27,163 nt of DNA from Welwitschia mirabilis (lineage: Eukaryota > Gnetophyta > Gnetopsida > Welwitschiales). Where the stretch lies: NCBI GenBank assembly GCA_051453625.1, contig JBOZIK010000001.1:109136027-109163189 (forward strand), in the 5' to 3' direction. Of the stretch, positions 20,836 through 27,163 are shown one piece after another (positions within the stretch are counted from its first letter, which is position 1; each line of letters begins with the position of its first letter). Below the pieces are notes generated by a model. It was not told the DNA's origin. It saw only the letters and a list, made by a program, of their open reading frames with translations, and did no database searches. The translations under genes and the position numbers were made by a program.

Positions 20836-21870
20836 AGAATGATACTAAGGGTAAAGTTAGTTAAATCTAGTTCATTGCTATACATGAAAAAAGATCTTAA
20901 AATTTAAAAGTTAAGCTATCTATCTTATAAATCCTTCAAATAAGTAAACATTATGAAAAACTGCTTACATAGGCCTACATATCTATTGATGTATACAAAA
21001 TCAAGGATTCATCTTGAAAAATAAATGTAGTCAAATTAGAAATAAAACTATCTTCATTATAAAAAAAGAAGTTAACCCATTTGCTCATTTACTTACATAT
21101 ATTTGAAAAGAATGTTCATAATTACCTTATCAACTCTAGGTCCTCCATTAACATTCTTTCTTATGAGATGGGTAGGTAATTATACTTGGTCTTAGAGAAG
21201 TATAATAAATTTATCATCTATATTAATCACACTAATATCAAGATCTAGGACATTATGAAAGATACCAAAGTAGCATTCTATCCTAGGATCATGATTGTTA
21301 TTAATTTCTATGTTATCAAAATCCTAGTCATATATAATGCCCTACTACATTAGAGTAGGGATACTTTCTTCAATGATTATATCTTTTCAAATTACTCACA
21401 CATATGGCTATCCTATAAAGGAGTTCCTAATTAGATCCATGTCAAAAGGGATCCCTATGTAAAGTACAATGTTAATACCTATGAGAAGAAGAAGAAAAAT
21501 GTAATAGAATCCATTATATACTCTAAGCTCTAGAGTTATCTTTATAATATTAAGAACATAATATCAAAACTTAAAGAAGATCAAGATTACTCATCCCCTA
21601 CATCAAGTAAAGATAATTGTTCTATATTCTTTGATGGAGCCACCAATGCATAAGAAAAAACTTATAAACATAATCCATTAATTCATAGAGAGAACTCATA
21701 CTTAGAAAACCTTTGAAGTTAAATTTTTAGTTTTAATAACATCACTAACTATAAAACCCTAGGCTAGACCTTGCAGTAGGCACTTTTAGAGAAGATAAGA
21801 AAAGTTCACATATTTAAAGACTCTAAAGTTATGATTAACTAGGTTAAAGGCAAACATGAAATGCATAACC
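20836..21870 (+). pseudogene. Retroelement relic with an RNase H domain, cut by the copia LTR
   Basis: Within 21620-21860 one frame reads SIFFDGATNA, later NITNYKTLG, and then VHIFKDSKVMIN followed by a TAG and VKGKHE, before the copia LTR begins. This is the order of an RNase H domain of the RVT_3 kind found in plant gypsy elements: FDGA.N, then a helix, then a DS..V.NQ block. The first Asp (21633-21635) and the DS Asp (21819-21821) are kept; the Glu expected in the helix is not seen. From 20836 to 21600 I find no recognisable domain, only scattered short frames. The remainder of the domain after the insertion point is not in the window. Confidence 0.55.
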
Positions 21871-22029
21871 TGTTAGATTATATTTTCCAATTGATGTCAA
21901 ACTAATTCCTCTAGTATAGTGCAAATTTGTTAAATATTGTATGCATATGAGTATGTAGGTGAAATATGTGGACCAAAGATCAAAATGCATGAAAGAAACT
22001 GCTTAGTTATTTTTACCTCCACTGGGGGT

Positions 22030-22480
22030 CAACCAAATCTTAAAGGAGTTGACTGCACCTGAAGTAGACATAATAGAAATGAACTAAAACCAGAGACGTT
22101 GATCAGACTATGAAGGGATTGACCGAACTTGTGATATCAAGAACCAATAGTCCTAGACCTACAGGAACAGGATTGATCGAATATTCATGGGCTCAATCAG
22201 ATTTGAAGATTTGACAGTCAAGTTCTAGACCAAGAGGAAAGGGGTCGATCGAATTTTCATGGGATCAACTAGATATTCATGGGCTCGAATAAATTTCAAG
22301 AGCTGATAGTCAAGTTCCAAACCAAGAGGAAAGCGGTCGACTGGATTTTTATGGGGTCAACTAGACCTGAGAAACTTATAATTCATAATTCTAGACTAAG
22401 AGACAATGGGTTGACCAGACCTAGGATGGGGACGACAAAGTTGTTATGAGGTTGACTAGATATTTATGGAGTCAACTATA
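22030..22480 (+). repeat. Imperfect repeats with GTCGA(C/T)C-type cores in the copia LTR
   Basis: The segment repeats a phrase of the form GG(G/A)(T)TGA(C/T)C.GA followed by TTCATGGG.TCAACTAGA at spacing of about 70-92 bp. The clearest pair is 22213-22273 and about 22305-22365, sharing AGTCAAGTTC...ACCAAGAGGAAAG. GTCGATC and GTCGACT cores are palindromic or nearly so. Repeats of this kind in the upstream half of an LTR often carry enhancer function; that role is inferred. Confidence 0.6.
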
Positions 22481-22517
22481 CGGTATGGAAAAGTAAATCT
22501 TATAGAAGTTATGTACT

Positions 22518-22527
22518 NNNNNNNNNN
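22518..22527. other. Assembly gap, 10 N
   Basis: Ten N inside the copia LTR, just after the GTCGA repeat array. Confidence 0.99.
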
Positions 22528-22616
22528 TGTGACCTAGTGGTTACCTAGTCATTTTCTAGCTATTTAGAGCCATTGGAGGTGTAATTCAATTGTATCAATC
22601 CCTAATAAACCTCCAT

Positions 22617-22624
22617 TATAAATA
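22617..22624 (+). promoter_or_regulatory. TATA box of the copia LTR
   Basis: TATAAATA preceded by CCTCCAT, about 745 bp into the LTR; consistent with the U3/R boundary. Confidence 0.6.
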
Positions 22625-22909
22625 CCTAGGAAAGAGATAACCTAGAGATCTTTTTGGCACTTTACAAAAACCAAAATATTCATTATGGATCTGAAAGATC
22701 AAGTAGCATATTTCATTGGAACAACTTTTGTACTAATTTATATCTAATTGAGTAGATATATTTTTGGAATAAGGACTTCACTTAGAATTAGATCTAAGGA
22801 ACTTCATCACTATATTCATTTGGAGAAGAGCTCCATTTTTTATACTGATACTGAACAAGTAATATCAGAGCTACAAAGGCTTTATTCCATCACTTTTATT
22901 TATTTTCTA

Positions 22910-23014
22910 AGGTTGAGACTTATCCTACAAAAGTCCGTTGCCAAAGGTTAAGATTTAGCCTACAAAATTTTATTGTTAAGATTGAGACTTGGCCTATAAA
23001 AGTACACTTGTAAG
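22910..23014 (+). repeat. Three tandem copies of a 35-bp unit in the LTR
   Basis: Units at 22910-22944, 22945-22979 and about 22980-23014 share the pattern AGGTT(G/A)AGA(C/T)TT followed by CCTA(C/T)AAAA and a G/T-rich end. They lie downstream of the TATA box, so they would be transcribed in the 5' leader. The 67-codon open frame crossing them (22748-22951) is probably not a gene. Confidence 0.7.
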
Positions 23015-23321
23015 GGTTAAAAGGTGATCTTAGCAAAACCTATAAAGTAACAGAGATCCAAGATCAAGCTTGGGAAAAGTTGAGCATCAATATTGGAGTA
23101 AGAAAGTTTCCGAATCACTATAAATCTTGCATGCATTTAAATTGATAGTTTCTATTTTATGTTTTACATTCTGTTTTTCATTTCTTGTTTACATGGTCTT
23201 GATTTTATTATTTATTTAATGCAATCTGGGATTAGATTTTGTTAAGTTATTTTGATCTTAAAGTTTTTGAAAAGAACCTATTCACCCCTCTCCCCCCTCT
23301 AGGGTTCTTGATCCTAACATT

Positions 23322-23333
23322 TGGTATTAGAGC
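23322..23333 (+). other. Primer-binding site for initiator Met-tRNA
   Basis: TGGTATTAGAGC differs from the standard copia primer site by a single C-to-T change and starts two bases after the LTR end. Confidence 0.9.
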
Positions 23334-23782
23334 TTAGGTTAGTCTTTGAGATATTTTTATAGATTTAAACTTAAGAACCCTAAAAATGAGTAACCCAACT
23401 AATGGACTTTCAACTAGTTGTCCATCCATATTCGATGATTTAAACTATTCCTATTGAAAAGTTAGGATGGGGTATTTTCTTATATCCCTAGATCCCAATG
23501 TAGAAGAGGTTATTTACAAAAATCATACTATGCCTATGATAGCCCAAATAGATGCAAATGAAAATATTATCTTGGTTCCCAAATCTAGAGATCATTGGAC
23601 TTGCATAGATAAAATCAAAGCCACAATGGATGTCCATGTTATTAATACTATTTTTTGTAAAGTAGGTACAGATGAATTTAAAAGAATTATGAATTGTAAC
23701 CATGCAAAAAAAGCTTGGGATATTTTAGAAGTTGCACATAAAGGAACATCCACTGTTAAACAAGAAAAACTGCAAATGCTTA

Positions 23783-23911
23783 NNNNNNNNNNNNNNNNNN
23801 NNNNNNNNNNNNNNNNNNNNNNNNNNNNNNNNNNNNNNNNNNNNNNNNNNNNNNNNNNNNNNNNNNNNNNNNNNNNNNNNNNNNNNNNNNNNNNNNNNNN
23901 NNNNNNNNNNN
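23783..23911. other. Assembly gap, 129 N
   Basis: Run of 129 N within copia gag. Its length is a multiple of three and the gag frame is the same on both sides, so the size estimate may be close to true. Confidence 0.99.
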
Positions 23912-24246
23912 AAGTGTTGAGATCCCTGCACAAGAGATTTAAATAAAAAGTGATATCCATTAAAAAAAGAAAAAATATCAGTGCAATGTCATTAGAAGAA
24001 CTTCAAGGTAACCTTCAAACTTATGAAATTAAATTTACTAAAGATAGAAGAAAAGGTATTGCTTTCAAATGTGTGTAGAAGGATTACAGATCTGACAAAT
24101 CTAATGAAGAATTTGACGATGATGTGGTGGCTCTTATAGCTAGGCATTTTAAAAGATTTCTATATAGGAAAAAGGAAGAAAAACTAAGAAGCAATCTAAG
24201 AAAAGGCAATTAAAGAGAAAAATATAAAAAGGAAAAGGAAATCTAG

Positions 24247-24288
24247 TGTTATTCATGCAGAGGATTTGGACATATGGCCAAAAACTAT
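24247..24288 (+). other. Copia gag zinc knuckle with the last Cys lost
   Basis: CYSCRGFGHMAKNY fits C-x2-C-x4-H-x4-C except that the final position is TAT (Tyr) instead of TGT, a G-to-A change. Confidence 0.8.
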
Positions 24289-25009
24289 TCCAACACCAGA
24301 ATAGAAAGAAGAAGCCCAAAAACACCTCATTGATGGAAAATTGGAATAATGAAGATAATGAAGATGAAAAAATTACTCAGATCATGGATTAGATAGAGAA
24401 AGAAGATTATTGTTCATGGTCCTAGTTTTATCTCTCAAGAATGTGCCTAGTACTTTAAAATCAGATGACTTAGATATGATTGATAAAGAGGAAGATGAGT
24501 TAAAAGAAACTTGTCAAGAGTTGTATAAATAATGTGAGAAGCTTACCAAAAAAATCAATGAGTTAAACAAAATAGTGAAGACCATCACAAAAGAAAAGAA
24601 GGAAGTGGAAGAAAAGTACAAAGTACTCAAAGCTGATAACTTCAACTTAATTATTTAGGTAAATAATCTTTCTTTTTTTATAAATAAGTTTTATAGTAGT
24701 TCATCTAAACTAGAACAAATTCTTAAAATATGAAAGCAAAATGGAGATAAATCAGGTATTGGTTTTGAAGTACAAATTTCTCGAAAACATGTAAACCAAA
24801 TAAGTAAGTTTATGTTCAATATCCTCTTTAATTTTTATGATAGACTTTGTCATTTTAAACTATTTTGCAAATTTAGATATATGAGGTTTATCTCTAAACA
24901 TGTGAATGATGTACAATTTAAATTTATCCCTAAGAAGAATATACCACCTAAGTCAAATAATAATAAGTAGGTTAAAGCTAATAACCTCCAAATCTTTGTA
25001 TCACAGATA

Positions 25010-25383
25010 AATTGTAGAGAATCTCATATAAAAATCTGGTATCTATATAGTAGCCAGTTAATGCATATGATAAGAGATAAATCAAGTTTTCAAAGGTTAA
25101 AGAGAATAAATGATGGAGAAGTCATTTTTTAAAACAATCAAACAGCAAAAATAGAAGGTACAGGAAGCATCAAAGGAGGTATGTCATCTAATCTTAATAA
25201 TTTACTTTATGTGAATGTCTTATAATACAATATTTTAAGCATTAGTCAACTGTGTGACAAAGGAAATAAAATAATCTTTGATAAATCTAAATGTATAGTT
25301 GAGAATGAGAAAACAAATGCTATTATTTTATGTGCAAAACATGTTGATAATGCTTATAGTTTAGATATTGAAACTCTAGATTA
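25010..25383 (+). pseudogene. Ty1/copia aspartic protease remnant, truncated
   Basis: KIWYLYSSQLMHMI at about 25031-25070 lines up with the copia protease WYLDSG...HM block; Tyr (25046-25048) sits at the catalytic Asp position and the Gly after the Ser is also replaced. Downstream RINDGEVIF, GTGSIKGG, LNNLLYVNVL and NILSISQLCDKG follow in family order, then a part that normally leads to the GAG-pre-integrase region, NAYSLDIETLD. The frame ends there at a TAA, and no integrase or reverse transcriptase follows. The last part (25318 on) is present again after the gap at 25942. Confidence 0.85.
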
Positions 25384-25509
25384 ATCAATACATGTAAACC
25401 AATAATTTAGGAAAGATAGTGATAAAATTAAATGTTTTTCTATCAATTTTGATCTAAAATCTAGCTTTTTAATAATCATTCTCTCTATTATAAAAGTGAT
25501 TTGGAGTAT

Positions 25510-25894
25510 GGTACATTGTCCCTTTATTGATTGCAGGGCAGTTGACCAGATCTATGATTCTGTCGACTGGATGTGGTTGGTTGACCAGCCTGAAAGCTTG
25601 ATTGCTTGGACCCCTTTCAATACTATAAATCCAGATCTTGATGGATCAACTAGATGTTAGAGTGGTTAATCAGACCTGACAGATTACAGTGCAAAACTAC
25701 AGTTGGTGGACTCGATTTATTTATAAAATCTTCCCTATTTTCTTCATTCTATAAAAGAACTAGAATCTTAACCCATTTCTATCTCATTCTAGTGCCTTCA
25801 ATCCTTCAAATCTAGTGGTTTTATTCAAGTTTAAGAAATCTTTGTAACTAGATCTAGCATTTTTCTTAGTTCTTCTTCTATTAAAGGTCTTAGA
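25510..25894 (+). promoter_or_regulatory. LTR-like or promoter segment, copy 1
   Basis: Follows the truncated copia protease. It has GTTGACCAGATCT, CTGTCGACTGG and GTTGACCAGCCTG motifs similar to those in the copia LTR at 22030-22480, then TATAAAAG at 25750-25757, then a leader of about 140 bp ending at the ATG at 25895. No primer-binding site is seen in the leader, so I cannot say it is a complete LTR. Confidence 0.45.
25750..25757 (+). promoter_or_regulatory. TATA box, chimeric unit copy 1
   Basis: TATAAAAG, 145 bp before the ATG at 25895; the same spacing as in copy 2. Confidence 0.55.
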
Positions 25895-25941
25895 ATGATA
25901 GGTAGCACTTTCAAGAGAGGCCCAAAGGAAGGTGCTTCAAG
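25895..25941 (+). pseudogene. Start of a Transposase_32-like frame, cut by a gap
   Basis: MIGSTFKRGPKEGAS is the homologue of MVASTSRRGPKKGAS in copy 2. Only 15 full codons are visible before the gap at 25942. The open frame that appears to continue across the N run into 26042 is false, because the sequence after the gap belongs to the start of the next unit. Confidence 0.5.
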
Positions 25942-26041
25942 NNNNNNNNNNNNNNNNNNNNNNNNNNNNNNNNNNNNNNNNNNNNNNNNNNNNNNNNNNN
26001 NNNNNNNNNNNNNNNNNNNNNNNNNNNNNNNNNNNNNNNNN
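25942..26041. other. Assembly gap, 100 N
   Basis: Exactly 100 N, so of unknown true size. It separates the truncated frame of copy 1 from the start of copy 2. Confidence 0.99.
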
Positions 26042-26232
26042 GCTATTATTTTATGTGCAAAACATGTTGATAATGCTTATAGTTTAGATATTAAAACTTT
26101 TGATTAATTAATACATTCAAATAAACAATTTAAGAAAGATAGTAATAAAATTAGATGTTTTTATATCAATTATGATGTAAACTCTAGTTCTAATAATCAT
26201 TTTATCTCTCATAAAAGTAATCTGGAGTTCGT

Positions 26233-26615
26233 TACATTGTCCCTTGGCTAATTGTAAGGTGGTCGATTAGATCTATGATTTAATCAACCAGATGTAGTCA
26301 ATCGATCAGCCTAAAAGCCTAGTTGCCTAGACCCCTTTTAGTAATGTAAACCTATGTCTCAATGGATTAACCAGATGTTGGAGTGGTCAACTAGATCTGA
26401 TAGATTACAGTGCAAAAGTATAGTCAGTGGACCTGATTTCTTTGTAAAATCCACCCTATTTTTTTCAATCTATAAAAGAAATAGAATCATATCCTATTTC
26501 TATCTCAATCTAAAGCATCCAATCCTTCAGATCTACTAATTTGCTTCAACTTTAAGAAACCTTTACAACCAGATCCAGTAATTTTCTTAATTTTTATTCT
26601 CTTTAAGAGCTTTAA
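26233..26615 (+). promoter_or_regulatory. LTR-like or promoter segment, copy 2
   Basis: Homologue of 25510-25894. Motifs such as GGTCGATTAGATCT and CAATCGATCAGCC correspond to GTTGACCAGATCT and GTTGACCAGCC in copy 1, with mostly C-to-T or G-to-A differences. The TATA box and leader are conserved. Confidence 0.45.
26471..26478 (+). promoter_or_regulatory. TATA box, chimeric unit copy 2
   Basis: TATAAAAG, 145 bp before the ATG at 26616, exactly the spacing seen in copy 1. Confidence 0.55.
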
Positions 26616-27163
26616 ATGGTAGCCAGTACTTCTAGGAGAGGCCCAAAAAAAGGTGCTTCAAGGGATCTTTCTTACTTCTTCTATGGTATATCTAAAGAAG
26701 ACTTGGATAGGTTCTATGAGAAGTTTGAAAAGAAACCTATGTAACAAGAGTAGTCTATAGCTTCATCAGAGCTTAGGGAGCTAATAGATGTTATTCAGCT
26801 CTTGAAAGATTAAGTTTTGGATCATTTCTTGGATGTCTTAGGTTCTACCTATCTATTTCTTACTAGAATGTTTTACTGCAATGCTTCTTTTAATCATGAT
26901 ATCGAGACTCTAGAAACCCTAATTTTGGAAAAAAGAATAATATTAATAGTAGATCTTATTTCTAAGATGACTGATCTTCCTCAAGGAAACTATGAGGAAT
27001 TTTAGCCTCTAAGAGATACAATGGATGACAGACCAATTATTACAAGGGAGATTTGTGGTAAAATGCATTCTTGGAAGCATACTATTTCTAATTATCTATT
27101 AACTCCAAAATATCACTTTATCCATTTGATCTTTACTTATAATTTTCTTCCTTTAGCTGGCTA
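26616..27163 (+). pseudogene. Frame resembling plant putative transposon protein (Transposase_32-like), partial
   Basis: One frame runs from the ATG at 26616 to the window end (182 codons) without a frameshift. It has four stops at 26742 (TAA), 26751 (TAG), 26811 (TAA) and 27003 (TAG), each one C-to-T change from a Gln codon. It starts MVASTSRRGPKKGASRDLSY, basic and Ser/Gly-rich, then FYGISKEDLDRFYEKFEKK. The later part, TRMFYCNASF, ILEKRIILIVDLISKMTDLP, LLTPKYHFIHLIFTYNF and LPLAG, resembles a domain annotated as putative plant transposon protein, common in plant retroelement-associated hypothetical proteins. Match is from memory of the pattern, so moderate confidence. The biochemical role of the family is not established. 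The C-terminal part is outside the window. Confidence 0.5.

Larger units (their letters stand above)
21871..23319 (+). mobile_element. Ty1/copia 5' LTR (Sirevirus-like), about 1.45 kb
   Basis: Begins TGTTAG and ends CTAACA, a perfect 6-bp inverted terminal repeat, and is followed two bases later by a tRNA-iMet primer site. A TATA box lies at 22617. The end has the C-rich TTCACCCCTCTCCCCCCTCT block common at the 3' end of plant copia LTRs. Two internal repeat arrays are annotated separately. A 10-N gap lies inside. The matching 3' LTR is not in the window. Five bases upstream are TAACC, the candidate target-site copy. Confidence 0.85.
23386..24660 (+). pseudogene. Ty1/copia gag remnant, Sirevirus-like
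   Basis: ATG at 23386 lies 53 bp after the primer site and begins MSNPTNGLS. The N-terminal gag domain (UBN2 type) is clear: FDDLNYSY, then VRMGYFLISLDPNVEEV, FCKVGTDEFKRIMNC, AKKAWDILEVAHKGT and VKQEKLQML before a 129-N gap, then VLRSLHKRFK, MSLEELQGNLQTYE and DDDVVALIARHFKRFL. Stops at 23455 (TGA, family Trp), 23944 (TAA) and 24076 (TAG) break it. A knuckle at 24247 follows, then a frameshift, and a Lys/Glu/Leu-rich coiled-coil stretch (about 24482-24650). A long gag with this coiled coil is typical of Sireviruses. Gag forms particles; this copy is dead. Confidence 0.88.
25318..26662 (+). repeat. Diverged duplication of a chimeric unit, about 620 bp per copy
   Basis: Copy 1 (25318-25941) and copy 2 (26042-26662) are colinear from the copia protease tail (GCTATTATTTTATGTGCAAA) through the LTR-like middle and TATA box to the first 15-16 codons of a new frame (GAGAGGCCCAAA and GGTGCTTCAAG). 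They differ at many positions, roughly one in five by eye, so this is an old duplication and not an assembly overlap. The 100-N gap separates them, and the real distance may be larger. Confidence 0.85.

Noticed and set aside
22748-22951. 67-codon open frame in the copia LTR
   Set aside because: Crosses the LTR leader and the 35-bp repeat array; LTRs of this family are non-coding.
22030-23014. CRISPR-like array
   Set aside because: Repeats are imperfect, spacing varies, there are no cas genes and the context is a plant LTR.
23488-23960. Minus-strand and alternative-frame ORFs over copia gag
   Set aside because: Shadows of the gag frame, some made of N.
25895-26107. Open frame joining the Transposase_32-like start to a copia protease tail across the gap
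   Set aside because: The sequence right of the gap is the start of the next repeat unit, so the fusion is an artefact.
1-27163. tRNA, rRNA or microRNA genes
   Set aside because: No cloverleaf with A and B boxes and no rRNA sequence was recognised on reading both strands; a tRNAscan or Rfam search would be needed to exclude them.

Overview
This looks like an intergenic, heterochromatic stretch of a repeat-rich plant nuclear genome. No intact host gene, rRNA, tRNA, CRISPR array or bacterial-type operon is visible. The evidence for a plant is the repeat content: relics of Ty3/gypsy (Athila-like and a second lineage) and Ty1/copia (Sirevirus-like) LTR retrotransposons, with plant-type primer-binding sites, all on the + strand. 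The DNA is very AT-rich and CpG-poor. Nearly every stop codon that can be placed against a conserved family residue is explained by a C-to-T or G-to-A transition, as expected for old, heavily cytosine-methylated repeats. I cannot name the species.

Layout: (1) 1-8053 is a decayed Athila-like Ty3/gypsy element. It runs gag with an intact CCHC knuckle, protease, reverse transcriptase, RNase H and integrase, then a long non-coding or unknown 3' segment, a polypurine tract (about 6916), an LTR (about 6931-8033) and a decayed tRNA-Asp-type primer-binding site (8034-8053). (2) About 8125-20835 holds four head-to-tail, diverged copies (A, B, C, D) of another LTR-type sequence. B and C are each followed by a homologous internal region of about 3.5-4 kb with no recognisable gag or pol. 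A is followed by only a scrap of internal DNA, and D is truncated before its TATA box. Both internal regions carry remnants of the same unrecognised protein-coding frame (12208-13046 and 18001-18746). (3) 20836-21870 is a relic containing an RNase H domain. (4) A copia LTR (21871-23319, TGTTAG...CTAACA) is inserted in that RNase H relic and is followed by a tRNA-iMet primer site, gag and part of the protease (to about 25383). (5) 25318-27163 contains a diverged duplication of a chimeric unit: copia protease tail, then LTR-like DNA with GTCGAC-type motifs, a TATA box, and the start of a frame resembling the plant 'putative transposon protein' (Transposase_32-like) family.

Nothing here appears to work as a functional gene set; the window is a record of nested insertion, recombination and mutational decay. 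The most interesting parts are the unknown frame shared by the two internal regions and the duplicated copia/Transposase_32-like chimera with exactly conserved TATA-to-ATG spacing. Seven runs of N interrupt the sequence. Three are flanked by near-identical copies of the same DNA, which suggests contig ends that were not merged.
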